64,000 nt of DNA from Acidimicrobiales bacterium. Its GTDB lineage: Bacteria; Actinomycetota; Acidimicrobiia; Acidimicrobiales; SZUA-35. Location of the stretch: the NCBI GenBank assembly GCA_013003535.1, contig JABDIY010000058.1, positions 29,370 to 93,369 of the forward strand, in the 5' to 3' direction. Every line of letters starts with the position of its first letter. The first letter of the stretch is position 1. The translations under genes and the position numbers were made by a program. Shown in pieces: positions 40,005 to 51,309 of the stretch. The notes beneath the pieces are model-generated. The model worked only from the letters and a program-made list of their open reading frames with translations, was not told the DNA's origin and ran no database searches.

Positions 40005-41149
40005 GTCGCCCGGCCGGTCTTGGGCAGTACGGCGCGGACGGTCCAGCCGCCGTTCGGATTCGGTCCGGCGTCGAGCGTTCCACCGAGCAGTGATGCCCGT
40101 TCGGTCATACCCACCAGACCGAAGCCGACGTCGTACTTGACGTCGAAGCTTCGAGGCTCGCCGTCGTCCATGACCGACAGGCGGACCCGATCTTGCTCGG
40201 CGTCCACCCACACGGTCACACCGGTGGCGTTCCGGGCGTGTCTGGTGGCGTTGGTGATCGACTCCTGGGCGAGGCGGAAGAGCGCTCGATCAACCGATGG
40301 GCTGAGATCGGTGAAGTCACCGCTCGAGCGAACCGTCACCGGCAAGTGCGGCGAGTGATCGGAGAGGCGTTTGATGTCGGCCACGCCGGGTTGCGGCGCC
40401 AATTCGGGCTCATCGCCGGACCGCAACGCACCAACCATCGTTCGCATCTCGGCCAAGGTTCGCGACGCCTCTGTCTCGATTGTGGCGAGGAAGTTCAGCG
40501 CGGCGGCAGGATCGGTTGCGGCCACTGCACGACCGGCTTGGGCCTGGATCGCAATGGCTGACACGTGGTGAGCGACGGTGTCGTGTAACTCTCTGGCCAG
40601 TTGCTCTCGTTCGCGGAGCTTGACCGCCTCGAGCGATCGTGTGTGGGAGGTCCCTTGGTAGCGCACGATGGTCCCAAGAGCGGCCGGGAAGAAGAAGACC
40701 AAGGTTCCGCCGATCGCATCGCCAACGCCCGTCCAATTCAATGTGAGGCTCGTGACCAGCATTGCCAGCATGATCACAATCCCGAGGGCGGCCTGGCGAC
40801 CGGAGCCCCATCGAAACAGGGCGTACGGGACAATCAGGATCACCGCCGAGGTGTAGATCTCGATCGGCCGATCCGCGACGATGCGCGATATGACGTCGAG
40901 GAATGTGATGGAGCCGAATAGGGTGGCGGTCGCCAGGAATGGGTGGGTCCGCCGCCAGAACATCGCCGCGGCGAAGATGAACGTAGCGAGCAGCGCCCCT
41001 GGTCTCCAGCCAACGGCTTCCCGAAGTGCGATTTCCAGAAGCGATGCGGCAATGAAGGTAGCCACCAGTGCCCAATCGCGCCACACGCGGATTGGCACAT
41101 CGGGAACTCTCGGTTCCTGGAGAGCCGATCGAAGAGCACTTCTCATCAC
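40001..41149 (-). CDS. Sensor histidine kinase (HisKA_3, NarX/DesK type)
   Basis: A 382-residue kinase with four or more N-terminal membrane helices (residues about 25-150). The phospho-acceptor His lies in LARELHDTVAHHVSAI, the HisKA_3 motif that partners NarL-type regulators. The ATPase has AQESITNATRHARNA (N box) and LSVMDDGEP...VGFGLVGMTERASLLGGTLD (G1/G2 boxes). It has no large extracellular sensor domain, so it probably senses membrane state or a partner. Tandem GTG-ATG (41149 and 41146) starts are possible. It is divergent from the MMPL transporter gene 165 bases away, a common regulator-exporter layout. Confidence 0.92.
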   Translation of the reverse strand: MMRSALRSALQEPRVPDVPIRVWRDWALVATFIAASLLEIALREAVGWRPGALLATFIFAAAMFWRRTHPFLATATLFGSITFLDVISRIVADRPIEIYTSAVILIVPYALFRWGSGRQAALGIVIMLAMLVTSLTLNWTGVGDAIGGTLVFFFPAALGTIVRYQGTSHTRSLEAVKLREREQLARELHDTVAHHVSAIAIQAQAGRAVAATDPAAALNFLATIETEASRTLAEMRTMVGALRSGDEPELAPQPGVADIKRLSDHSPHLPVTVRSSGDFTDLSPSVDRALFRLAQESITNATRHARNATGVTVWVDAEQDRVRLSVMDDGEPRSFDVKYDVGFGLVGMTERASLLGGTLDAGPNPNGGWTVRAVLPKTGRAT

Positions 41150-41313
41150 GACTCAAGCGTAGGGAACCTGGCGTCTCAGCGGATCAGCCGAAAGGAGGAG
41201 TCGGGTGGAGCCGATCGGCCGGGACCAATCCAACCCTTCGCCCGATGCCCGTCTTCCCTCTTTCCCTCACGATGAGCCAAGCAGCGATGTGCTGCGCAAC
41301 GTCAGGAGAAACC

Positions 41314-43557
41314 ATGTCAACTGCTCTCTATCGGCTCGGTCGTTCGGCGGCTGGACACCCATGGCGTGTGATCGGGGCTTGGCTCGTTGCGGCCGTGGTT
41401 GTTGTTGGGGCCTCAGTGGCCTTCGGGCGAAAGCTCGAGGACTCCTTCGAAGTTCCTGGGCTGGACTCGCAGCAGGCGCTCGAACTTCTCTCGAACGCCG
41501 AGTCCGATACAGCAGGACTGACTGCGCAAGTGGTTGTTACTTCCAGTGACAGCACTGCCACGTTCTTCGACAACCCTGACGCTCAGGTGGAGCTGGCTGC
41601 GATGCAGGCGCGCCTCGCCGCGTTGCCGAATGTTTTGGCCACCTCTGATCCGGCCGGAGCCTTGGCGCTCGGACCGGACCGTGCCGCTCAGACTGGTTCG
41701 CTGTCACCCGATGGCCGGATCGCGCTGATCCGGCTGCAGTACCCCGTGGTCGAAAAACTCGGTCTGGCAGACCTGGAGGCACTGAAGGCGGCCGTGCTGG
41801 CAGCCGATGGGGACGTGCTTCAAGCGGAGACGAACGGTGATCTCTTCTTCGCTTTCGAAGAGCCCGAAACGGGGGCTGGTGAGTTTCTCGGTATTGGCGT
41901 GGCCGTTGTGATTCTCCTGCTGGCGTTCGGATCGGTCATCGCTATGGGACTCCCGATCGGCATGGCGCTGTTTGGCTTGGCGCTCGGCGTCAGTTCGATG
42001 CCACTTGTTGCATATGTCATCGAGATCCCGAGCTGGGCGCCCCAGATCGCCAGCATGGTCGGCCTGGGAGTGGGTATTGACTATGCCCTGTTCCTGGTCA
42101 CTCGCTATAGAGAGTTCCTGGCTCGTGGTTTGCCGGTCGAGGAATCGGTAGGACGGGCGGTCGCCACGGCGGGCCAGGCCGTGATCTTCGCCGGTGGCAC
42201 GGTTGTCATCGCCATCCTCGGCTTGGCCTTTGCCGGCGTCCCGTTCATGACAGCCGCCGGGGTGGCAACGTCAGTCGTCGTAATGATCATGGTGGTGGCT
42301 TCGGTGACACTCCTGCCGGCGTTCTTGGGCATGGCGGGGCACTGGATCAACAGAGTGGGTATTCACCGCCGTGGCCACCACGCTGGCGAAGACGCCAGTC
42401 CCGGGTGGCAGCGCTGGGGCCGGCATGTGACCGGCCACGCATGGCTGTACACGATCGGCGTGACGGGGCTGTTGCTTGCACTGACCGCCCCGGTGTTGGC
42501 GCTCCAACTTGGCTTCCCCGACGACGGCACACTTCCGCAGACTCGCACCGAACGGCGAGCGTATGACCTTGTCGCCGAGGGCTTCGGCGCCGGCATGAAT
42601 GGCCCACTGGTGATTGCGATCGACATCTCGACCGATGGCTCGGTAGTGGAACCGCTCGTCGACGCCATTGCGCGTGACCCTGGCATCGCTGCCGTGGCCC
42701 CGCCCGAGATCAACGAGGCGGCTGGCGTAGCAACCGTTGTTGCCTTCGCCACAACAGCTCCCCAGGACGACGAAACCCGCATCACCGTCGAGCGCCTTCG
42801 GTCCGAGGTGTTCCCCCCGATCCTCGATGGAACCGAAGCCCGAGCCCATGTTGGCGGTCAGACCGCCACGTTCGCAGACGTCGGTGATCGTGTGGCATCT
42901 CGCCTCCCGTTGTTCATCACGGCGGTGATCGGTCTGTCGTTCGTCCTGTTGATGCTCGTCTTCCGATCTATCCTGGTGCCGCTCAAGGCGGCTCTGCTCA
43001 ATCTGCTGAGCATCGGCGCCGCCTACGGGGTGTTGGTAATGGTGTTCCAGTGGGGCTGGGGCAAGGAGTTGATCGGCCTCGAATCCACCGTGCCGATCGT
43101 GTCGTTCATCCCGATGTTCATGTTCGCGATTCTGTTCGGGCTGTCGATGGACTACGAAGTGTTCTTGCTGTCCCGAGTGCGAGAGGAGTTCCTGTCAACC
43201 GGCGACAACGATCGTTCGGTGATTCACGGCATCGCCAGCACAGCACGGGTGATCACGTGTGCGGCACTGATCATGATCTCGGTGTTCCTCGGTTTCGTCC
43301 TCGGAAGCGATCCCACCACGAAGATGTTCGGTCTCGGGCTGGCTACGGCAATCTTCGTCGACGCCACGATCGTCCGGATGGTCTTGGTGCCGGCATCGAT
43401 GAAACTCATGGGTGATGCCAATTGGTGGCTACCGGCATGGCTTGATCGGATCCTGCCCACGATCGACATCGATGCGGACCCGACAGTTCCGGTGCGCCCG
43501 TCTCCCACTTCTGAGGATCTGCGCCCCCGAGGGTTGGCGGGATTGGATGTTCCTTGA
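41314..43557 (+). CDS. MMPL-family RND transporter
   Basis: A 747-residue RND-superfamily transporter of the MmpL type. It has a first membrane helix (VIGAWLVAAVVVVGASVAF), an extracellular domain of about 180 residues, a bundle of helices, a second extracellular domain and a final bundle. The family Asp-Tyr proton-relay pairs are GIDYALFLVTRYRE and SMDYEVFLLSRVREE. I use the ATG at 41314, preceded by aggaga 5 bases upstream; the longer frame from 41068 overlaps the divergent kinase. In mycobacteria such proteins export lipids or drugs. It is probably controlled by the adjacent NarL-type two-component system. Confidence 0.92.
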   Translation: MSTALYRLGRSAAGHPWRVIGAWLVAAVVVVGASVAFGRKLEDSFEVPGLDSQQALELLSNAESDTAGLTAQVVVTSSDSTATFFDNPDAQVELAAMQARLAALPNVLATSDPAGALALGPDRAAQTGSLSPDGRIALIRLQYPVVEKLGLADLEALKAAVLAADGDVLQAETNGDLFFAFEEPETGAGEFLGIGVAVVILLLAFGSVIAMGLPIGMALFGLALGVSSMPLVAYVIEIPSWAPQIASMVGLGVGIDYALFLVTRYREFLARGLPVEESVGRAVATAGQAVIFAGGTVVIAILGLAFAGVPFMTAAGVATSVVVMIMVVASVTLLPAFLGMAGHWINRVGIHRRGHHAGEDASPGWQRWGRHVTGHAWLYTIGVTGLLLALTAPVLALQLGFPDDGTLPQTRTERRAYDLVAEGFGAGMNGPLVIAIDISTDGSVVEPLVDAIARDPGIAAVAPPEINEAAGVATVVAFATTAPQDDETRITVERLRSEVFPPILDGTEARAHVGGQTATFADVGDRVASRLPLFITAVIGLSFVLLMLVFRSILVPLKAALLNLLSIGAAYGVLVMVFQWGWGKELIGLESTVPIVSFIPMFMFAILFGLSMDYEVFLLSRVREEFLSTGDNDRSVIHGIASTARVITCAALIMISVFLGFVLGSDPTTKMFGLGLATAIFVDATIVRMVLVPASMKLMGDANWWLPAWLDRILPTIDIDADPTVPVRPSPTSEDLRPRGLAGLDVP

Positions 43558-43659
43558 CTGCGGCCGTTCGATAACGGTCGATCCGCCCCACCCGGGTAGG
43601 TTTGTCGACGTCGCCGGGAGCGGTGATGGAAGGCCGTTCCCAACACCGCAGGAGATCTT

Positions 43660-45267
43660 ATGAACCCCACCCCCGTAGCGACCTGGTCGAAAGTCGTTGA
43701 TCGTGAGCCTGCTGGGGCGCAGGTAGCCGGTGTGGAACTCGTAATCGTTCGCTTCGATGGCAACCACTCGGTGATGTATGGGCGCTGCCAGCACCGGGGG
43801 GCACTCATGGCCGATGGGCATGTGTCTGGTGACGACTTGATCTGCGGCCTACACGGCTGGGATTACGGATACCGGACAGGCATCAGCAGCTACAACAACA
43901 CCGAACGCCTCCACCGTTTCTCCTCATGGGTAGAAGACGATCAACTTCTCATCGATGCCGATGAGGTCCAAGCCTGGGTCACTGAACACCCGCAGCCCTA
44001 CAACGACGATGCCTACCAGGGCCGGTATCAGGACCACCACGGCACCCCCGATGAACCTCACGTTGCGCTCATCCGAAAGTTGGCCAGCGAGGGTTTGTCC
44101 GAAGTCGGCCATCACGGACCGGTAACAGCAATGGGTGTCTCTCGTGAGAAGCTTCCCAAGTGGGACGACATTCAGATCGTCACCGCGCAGCTGGCTCGGC
44201 GACCGCTTCTCGATGACGTCAGCGTGGACACGGGCATCGTGATCGGCCCTAATGCAGCCAAGCCGCTCCAGTTGGACATCCCCCTCTTTGTAAGCGACAT
44301 GAGCTTCGGTGCGCTGAGCGAGGAGGCCAAGGTGGCGCTCGCTCGAGGAGCCGAACTCTCCGGCACCGGCATTTGTTCTGGCGAAGGTGGGATGCTGCCG
44401 GAAGAAAAGGCAGAGAACAGCCGCTATTTCTACGAGCTGGCCAGCGGACGGTTTGGCTGGAGCATCGAGAAGGTCGTCGATGTCTCAGCATTTCATTTCA
44501 AGTTCGGGCAAGGAGCCAAGACCGGAACCGGCGGTCACCTGCCCGGCAAGAAGGTCATTGGAAAGATCGCCGAGGTGCGGGGTCTGGAGGAGGGGAGCGA
44601 TGCTGTCTCGCCGGCAACGTTCACAGAGCTGACAACGCCCCAGGACTACCGGGACATTGCGGCCGAAGTCCGTGAGGTGTCTGGCGGAATTCCGATCGGA
44701 GCAAAGCTGTCGGCCCAACACATCGAAGCGGATCTCGACGCCGCATTGGACATCGGCGTTGACTACGTCATCCTCGATGGTCGTGGCGGGGGGACCGGGG
44801 CCGCTCCAGCCATCTTCCGGGATCACATTTCAGTGCCAACGATTCCTGCTCTGGCTCGGGCTCGTCAGCACCTCGATTCGCTCGACTCCAACGTCACCCT
44901 TATTGTCACCGGGGGTTTGCGAACCCACACGGACTTCGTGAAGGCGCTGGCCTTGGGCGCCGACGCCATCGCCGTGTCCAACGCTCCGATGCAGGCCATC
45001 GGCTGTATCGGCATGCGAGCCTGCAACACCGACAACTGCCCGGTCGGTATCGCCACACAGAAAAAGGATCTTCGAGCCCGGCTGGTCATCGACGACGCCG
45101 CTCAACGACTCGCTCGCTGGTTTGGCGCCACCGTGGAACTCATGGGCGTTCTGGCCCGGGCCACCGGTCACACCAGCCTGAGCGACTTCACGATCCATGA
45201 CCTCACCACGTTCGATCGCGAGCTCTCGCACCTCGCCGGAATCTCCTACGGCGGGGCCTCTCGCTGA
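43660..45267 (+). CDS. Rieske 2Fe-2S domain fused to glutamate-synthase-type FMN domain
   Basis: A 535-residue fusion. Residues about 1-105 form a Rieske domain with both ligand pairs: CQHRG (CxH, residues 43-45) and CGLHGWDY (CxxH). From about residue 135 it is a GltB/GltS-like FMN TIM barrel: MSFGALSEEAKVALARGAELSGTGICSGEGG, FGQGAKTGTGGHLPGKK, YVILDGRGGGTGAAP and the C-terminal GCIGMRACNTDNCPVGIATQ, which has the cysteine motif of the 3Fe-4S cluster region. There is no glutaminase domain. The electron route Rieske to FMN is an inference. A good ribosome-binding site (aggag) precedes the ATG. The reaction is not known; a stand-alone glutamate-synthase-like or redox enzyme is possible. Confidence 0.85.
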   Translation: MNPTPVATWSKVVDREPAGAQVAGVELVIVRFDGNHSVMYGRCQHRGALMADGHVSGDDLICGLHGWDYGYRTGISSYNNTERLHRFSSWVEDDQLLIDADEVQAWVTEHPQPYNDDAYQGRYQDHHGTPDEPHVALIRKLASEGLSEVGHHGPVTAMGVSREKLPKWDDIQIVTAQLARRPLLDDVSVDTGIVIGPNAAKPLQLDIPLFVSDMSFGALSEEAKVALARGAELSGTGICSGEGGMLPEEKAENSRYFYELASGRFGWSIEKVVDVSAFHFKFGQGAKTGTGGHLPGKKVIGKIAEVRGLEEGSDAVSPATFTELTTPQDYRDIAAEVREVSGGIPIGAKLSAQHIEADLDAALDIGVDYVILDGRGGGTGAAPAIFRDHISVPTIPALARARQHLDSLDSNVTLIVTGGLRTHTDFVKALALGADAIAVSNAPMQAIGCIGMRACNTDNCPVGIATQKKDLRARLVIDDAAQRLARWFGATVELMGVLARATGHTSLSDFTIHDLTTFDRELSHLAGISYGGASR

Positions 45268-45313
45268 CGGCAAACTAGCAGCATGGCCCGTGCGGTGATC
45301 GAAGGCTGCCGGG

Positions 45314-46414
45314 CTAGCTGGGTAGTTGAACGGTCACGGTGGTGCCGTGCTCGGGTTGGCTTTCGATCTCAATGCAGCCGCCGTGCGCTTCAACCAGGTC
45401 CTTGCTAATAGTAAGGCCCAATCCACTGCCATCGGATGTTGGTCCCTTGTGGAACCGTTCGAAAGCGTGCGCTCGCTCGTCGTCGCTCATCCCGATCCCG
45501 TCGTCAGAAACGGTGATGACAACATCGCGGGTCGAGGACCGTTTGACCTCAATCGTGATCGATCCACCTGCCGGGGTTGCTCGGAGTGCATTGGCGATGA
45601 GGTTGTTCAACACCTCCTTGATTCGAACAGGGTCAGCGTTGACCTCGATGGGGTCGCGAGACAGAGGGTCTGGACGGACGCTAATGCTCACGCTCGCGTT
45701 CCGGGCCCTAGGCTCGAACCCTGCGGCGGTGTCGGTGGACAGGTGGACCAGGTCAAACCATTCCTTGTGCAGTTTGAGAACACCAGCCTCTGCCGAGCTC
45801 AAGGTGCGCAGGTCGTCCAGTAGGCGCTCCATTACGTGAATGTCGCCCAGGAGAGCGTTCACCTCGTTGTGATCGATGACTCGTACGCCGTCAGCCATCG
45901 CTTCCAGGCTGGCTCGGATCACGGTCAAGGGTGTCCGCAATTCGTGGCCAACATCAGCGAGCAGCTGTTGGCGGAGGACATCCGAAGCTTCAAGTCGCTC
46001 GGCCATTACGTTGAGGGAGTGGATCACCGGCCGAAAGGCCCTGGGACCCTCCTCCTGAACCCTTGCCCCATAGTCCCCTTCAGCGAGTCTTCCGGTGGTG
46101 TCGATGAACCCTCGAATCGGTTTGAACGATCGAACCGCCACCCTCCCTCCGATGAGCAGAACGAGGAAAGCGGATACCCAGAAAACAACCACGATGGTTA
46201 CCGCCGCGCTCCCCCCGACCCGGTTCGTGAGCAGTAGTGCAACTGCGGCCGGGAGGGCCAGAAAAAGTGCAACGCCGACAACGACGACCCGTACTGCTCC
46301 GCGTTTGATCTCAGACCACGCTGGGCCTGCTGACGGGGGTGGAAAACTTTCGCCTTCGGGCCACCACTGGGGAGGGCGGGCTTTTGGTCCGAACCGCATA
46401 TCCCGTCTATGCAT
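45314..46414 (-). CDS. Sensor histidine kinase (HAMP-HisKA-HATPase)
   Basis: A classical kinase of about 366 residues with two membrane helices near residues 50-95 (VVVVGVALFLALPAAVALLL and AAVTIVVVFWVSAFLVLLIGG), so the extracytoplasmic loop is very short. A HAMP-like segment follows (FIDTTGRLAEGDYGARVQEEG), then HisKA with LLADVGHELRTPLTVI, and the ATPase with NNLIANALRAT, VSDDGIGMSDDE and GSGLGLTISKDLVEAHGG. The ATG at 46414 overlaps the upstream response-regulator gene by 8 bases; an internal ATG at 46399 is possible. It is coupled to the OmpR-type regulator and a small membrane protein; the short loop suggests sensing within the membrane or through the partner. Confidence 0.92.
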   Translation of the reverse strand: MHRRDMRFGPKARPPQWWPEGESFPPPSAGPAWSEIKRGAVRVVVVGVALFLALPAAVALLLTNRVGGSAAVTIVVVFWVSAFLVLLIGGRVAVRSFKPIRGFIDTTGRLAEGDYGARVQEEGPRAFRPVIHSLNVMAERLEASDVLRQQLLADVGHELRTPLTVIRASLEAMADGVRVIDHNEVNALLGDIHVMERLLDDLRTLSSAEAGVLKLHKEWFDLVHLSTDTAAGFEPRARNASVSISVRPDPLSRDPIEVNADPVRIKEVLNNLIANALRATPAGGSITIEVKRSSTRDVVITVSDDGIGMSDDERAHAFERFHKGPTSDGSGLGLTISKDLVEAHGGCIEIESQPEHGTTVTVQLPS

Positions 46415-47090
46415 CGGCGAACTTGTAGCCGACGCCATGAACGGTCAACACATAGCGAGGACTCCCGACCTCGGGTTCTAGCTTGCGCCGAATGTTCTTG
46501 ATGTGAGCGTCGATCGCCCGCTCATAGGACTCAAAGCTGACCCCGTGTACTGCGTCAAGCAATTGGCCGCGGGTGAACACTCTTCCCGGCTGGCTGGTGA
46601 GAACCTCGATGATTCGGAACTCCGTGGCCGTGAACGCCACCTCGAGACCGCTCCGCTCCACGGTCATTTTCTTTGGATCGATCACCACCTGTCCTATCTT
46701 CACCTCGGCTTGGTTCTCGTTCGCTTCTGTATCGATTCTGCGAAGAAGAGCTCGAATCCGTGCAATGAGTTCTTTGGGCCCGAACGGTTTCACTACGTAG
46801 TCATCAGCTCCGAGCTCAAGGCCTACCACCTTGTCAGTCTCGTCACTTCTGGCGGTCAGGATCACGATCGGAACGCCCGACGTCTCCCGAATCTTTCGCA
46901 TCACGTCCAAACCGTCGAGATCGGGGAGCCCCAGATCGAGGACCACAAGATCGGGAGCATCGCAGGCCATGACGGTCAGTGCCGCTCCGCCGTGGGCCGC
47001 AAGAAGAACGTCGTAGCCAGCCTGAACCAAATAGTCCTTCACCACCCCAGCAATCCGTGGCTCGTCTTCGACCACGAGGACGGTTGCCAT
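46407..47090 (-). CDS. OmpR/PhoB-family response regulator
   Basis: A response regulator of about 227 residues starting MATVLVVEDEPRIAGVV. The receiver has the acidic pair in VVEDEPR, the phospho-acceptor Asp in LVVLDLGLPDLDG, the Thr in ILTARSDE and the Lys in VVKPFGPKE. The winged-helix domain ends with FESYERAIDAHIKNIRRKLEPEVGSPRYVLTVHGVGYKF. I use the ATG at 47090 because the longer frame to 47126 overlaps the previous gene and adds non-homologous residues. It is coupled to the kinase gene by an 8-base overlap. The target genes are unknown; the adjacent small membrane protein is the best candidate. Confidence 0.94.
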   Translation of the reverse strand: MATVLVVEDEPRIAGVVKDYLVQAGYDVLLAAHGGAALTVMACDAPDLVVLDLGLPDLDGLDVMRKIRETSGVPIVILTARSDETDKVVGLELGADDYVVKPFGPKELIARIRALLRRIDTEANENQAEVKIGQVVIDPKKMTVERSGLEVAFTATEFRIIEVLTSQPGRVFTRGQLLDAVHGVSFESYERAIDAHIKNIRRKLEPEVGSPRYVLTVHGVGYKFADA

Positions 47091-47122
47091 GGCCCTAGTT
47101 TCGCACAGTCCATCGGACTGGC

Positions 47123-47488
47123 TCATTCGATGAATTGTTCGGCGTCGGGAAACAGCTCGTCAAGCTCTTTCCGGGCAAGTCGAACATGCTCACGCCACTC
47201 TGTCTCTTCCTTTGTTGGCTCGGCCGGCGGCTCTTGTAGACGATCTTTTATGCGGCCGCGGCTACACGGGCGGCGCGGCCCGTACCCGCCTACGAACGAC
47301 ATCAGGAATCGGAAGAACATGAGGACCATGAGGATCTTGAAAAGGAAGAGCGGGAGGAACACCGCCAATCCGATAGTGGCCGCCAGGGCGGTTCCGATAA
47401 GGCCGCCGAGGATATTCGCCATCACGAAGGCGAGGGCTACGAGCCCGAACACCCGAAGTGGAAAGCGTCGGAAGGCATGGCGGAACAT
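47123..47488 (-). CDS. Small two-span membrane protein upstream of two-component pair
   Basis: A 121-residue protein with two or three adjacent hydrophobic stretches (residues about 12-65, FGLVALAFVMANILGGLIGTALAATIGLAVFLPLFLFKILMVLMFFRFL is continuous in character) and a charged cytoplasmic tail rich in Glu and Arg (EPTKEETEWREHVRLARKEL). I do not recognise the family. It has an excellent ribosome-binding site (aaggag) before its ATG. It lies 32 bases upstream of the OmpR-type regulator gene, so it is probably co-transcribed and may be an accessory or sensor subunit for the kinase. Confidence 0.75.
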   Translation of the reverse strand: MFRHAFRRFPLRVFGLVALAFVMANILGGLIGTALAATIGLAVFLPLFLFKILMVLMFFRFLMSFVGGYGPRRPCSRGRIKDRLQEPPAEPTKEETEWREHVRLARKELDELFPDAEQFIE

Positions 47489-47771
47489 CTCTGAATCTCC
47501 TTGTAGTTGGTGTAGGAATCATGATGAGGCCCGGATGTGGAGAGATTGTGAACGCGGCACGGAGACTTCGTGGAAGCGCTCCGCTCGTGTAGAGATGAGC
47601 TGAGCGCGCTTCTCCATGGGAATGCGACTTGCACCTCGATCTCTTTCAGGGACGCTCGGCGCAGGTAGACGGGCCCCGTGATGGAGTCGGGCAGATCAAC
47701 CTCTCGAGTAGGTCTCGGTCACGCTCTGGCGTAACCTCGTTTCTCGGACCAAGGTCTTGACGGGAGTCGGT

Positions 47772-48368
47772 ATGGCAGAAATTGGTGAGAACCCGGCGGG
47801 GCGAGACCCCGGTACGTCGCTCGAAGGGTGTGATCGCGTCGTCATCGTCGGTCGAACCGGATCCGGCAAGACCACGCTCGCACGAGAGGTTGCCGCGGCA
47901 CTGGGAGTCAAACATGTGGAGTTGGACTCGCTGTATTTCGGGCCGGACTTCTCCACTGCTCCTCTCGATGTGCTTCGAGCACGCACCACCGAAGCGATCG
48001 CCGGCGAACGATGGGTAACTGACGGCAACAAGAGCGCTGTGCGCGATTTGGTATGGCCTCGCGCGGACACCATTATATGGCTCGACTATCCCTTGGTAGT
48101 CAGTCTGTGGCGCCTGGCGCGGCGGGCCCGGGGCCGGGCCTCGTCACTCCAGTCATCGGCGGCCGAATCGGGTGACAAAGCTGGTCTCCCCAAACAGCTG
48201 GTTGCCGCAGCCAAGGGAGTGCTCACTGCGCTTCGCTCCCACGCCGGGCAACGGCGGGAGTACCCCAAGATGTTCGCGGCTCCCGAGAACCAACATCTAG
48301 CGGTCGCACGGCTCCGATCGCCGCGGGCCACGGAACGGTGGTTGGCGGAGGTAGTTCACCAACGGTGA
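47772..48368 (+). CDS. P-loop NTPase, adenylate-kinase-like
   Basis: A P-loop protein of about 198 residues similar to the 'topology modulation'/adenylate-kinase-like small ATPases. Walker A is VVIVGRTGSGKTTLAREVA. The following VKHVELDSLYFGPDFS and GERWVTDGNKSAVRDLVWPRADTIIWLDYPL segments are typical of that group (the substrate-binding LDSLYF and the WLDYP strand). The C-terminal half is basic (RLARRARGRASS). I use the ATG at 47772 with gggag 5 bases upstream; the TTG at 47757 is less likely. The substrate is unknown. It ends just before a bidirectional terminator. Confidence 0.8.
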   Translation: MAEIGENPAGRDPGTSLEGCDRVVIVGRTGSGKTTLAREVAAALGVKHVELDSLYFGPDFSTAPLDVLRARTTEAIAGERWVTDGNKSAVRDLVWPRADTIIWLDYPLVVSLWRLARRARGRASSLQSSAAESGDKAGLPKQLVAAAKGVLTALRSHAGQRREYPKMFAAPENQHLAVARLRSPRATERWLAEVVHQR

Positions 48369-48379
48369 AACGAGAAATT

Positions 48380-48409
48380 GAAAGGACCCGTCATGCGACG
48401 GGCCCTTTC
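48380..48409. terminator. Bidirectional hairpin terminator between converging genes
   Basis: The stem gaaaggacccgtc (48380-48392) pairs with gacgggccctttc (48397-48409) around the loop atgc, with one mismatch. It is AT-rich at the base on both sides, so it can stop the P-loop gene (+) and the collagen-like gene (-), whose stops are 62 bases apart. Confidence 0.8.
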
Positions 48410-48430
48410 CACTCTCTTCATTGATGGGTG

Positions 48431-50237
<1,807 letters not shown>

Positions 50238-51248
50238 ATGCCGAGAATCACCCTCGACGAGATCCAAGACACAACGAAGCGAGCCCTTGTCAGGCACGGG
50301 GCCAAACACGACATTGCGGACAACGTGGCGCAGGCAGTCACCACGGCGGAGGCCAAAGGAAACAAGATCTGCGGGCTGTATTACTTGGAGAGTTACTGTC
50401 AACAGTTGCGCACCGGGCGTGTCGACGGCGAGGCTCAGCCCGTGGTGAGTACAGGCCCACCTGGTGCAGTCCGGGTGGATGGTAAACTCGGATTTGCCCA
50501 GCAAGCATTCGCCGCCGGTTTCGACGCCGCGAAACAATCCGCCCGCCTCAACGGGATCTGCGGTTATTCGATCGAACACACCCACACCTGCACGTCGCTG
50601 GGATACTTCACTGAGCAGTTTGCGCAGGCTGGGTTCTTGGCGATCGGAGCAACCAACGCCACGCCTTGGGTGGCACCGCCGGGCGGTTCGGTGGCTGTGC
50701 TGGGGACCAATCCCATTGCGATGGCGGTTCCCGACGGTGCGGGGGGAGTGGCCTTCCAGTTCGATTTTAGTACCAGCGCGGTTGCGCTCGGCAGGATCAC
50801 CATGGCCGAGGCCGCCGGTGAGCGGATCCCCGAAGGATGGGCTGTTGATGATCAGGGAAACAGCACGACCGATCCCACAGCAGCGCTCGCGGGTTCACTG
50901 GTATCGGCCGGGGGATACAAGGGTTACGGGATCTCACTGATGGTGGAGGTTCTCGCGGCGGCGTTAACCGGGTCGAGGTTGAGCAGCACGGTGCCGCCCT
51001 TGAAGACACCTGAAGGGCCACCACATGACCTTGGTCAGTTTTACCTGGTGATCGATCCGGTTGCCTACAGCGACGGGGTCTTCTACGATCGTTTGCGAAA
51101 CCTCGCTGCGTCCATTGAATCCCAGCCAGGAGCCCGTTTACCGGGGTCCACCGTTGGTGTGGCAGATGCAGTAGAACTCGACGCCAAGGTCTGGCAGTCG
51201 GTTCAGACGCTGGCCTTTGGGCAAGGTTCGATGGTGGAACAACCTTGA
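50238..51248 (+). CDS. Malate/L-lactate/ureidoglycolate-type dehydrogenase (Ldh_2 family)
   Basis: A protein of about 336 residues of the type 2 malate/L-lactate dehydrogenase family (NAD(P)-dependent, unlike the classical LDH fold). The N-terminal MPRITLDEIQDTTKRALVRHGA is typical. The segment HTHTCTSLGYF carries the catalytic His, where NHFG is usual, and ATNATPWVAPPGGSVAVLGTNPIAMAVP and FDFSTSAVALGRITMAEAAGERIPEGWAVD are family core motifs. The C-terminal GYKGYGISLMVEVLAAALTGS is also conserved. It is probably cytoplasmic. The ATG at 50238 fits homology but lacks a clear ribosome-binding site, so it may be leaderless. The 2-hydroxy-acid substrate is undetermined. Confidence 0.88.
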   Translation: MPRITLDEIQDTTKRALVRHGAKHDIADNVAQAVTTAEAKGNKICGLYYLESYCQQLRTGRVDGEAQPVVSTGPPGAVRVDGKLGFAQQAFAAGFDAAKQSARLNGICGYSIEHTHTCTSLGYFTEQFAQAGFLAIGATNATPWVAPPGGSVAVLGTNPIAMAVPDGAGGVAFQFDFSTSAVALGRITMAEAAGERIPEGWAVDDQGNSTTDPTAALAGSLVSAGGYKGYGISLMVEVLAAALTGSRLSSTVPPLKTPEGPPHDLGQFYLVIDPVAYSDGVFYDRLRNLAASIESQPGARLPGSTVGVADAVELDAKVWQSVQTLAFGQGSMVEQP

Positions 51249-51309
51249 CGATCCGATTGAATTGGTGACACTCTCGCAACCGAGTGTGACGGATCGGCGG
51301 AGGATCTCT

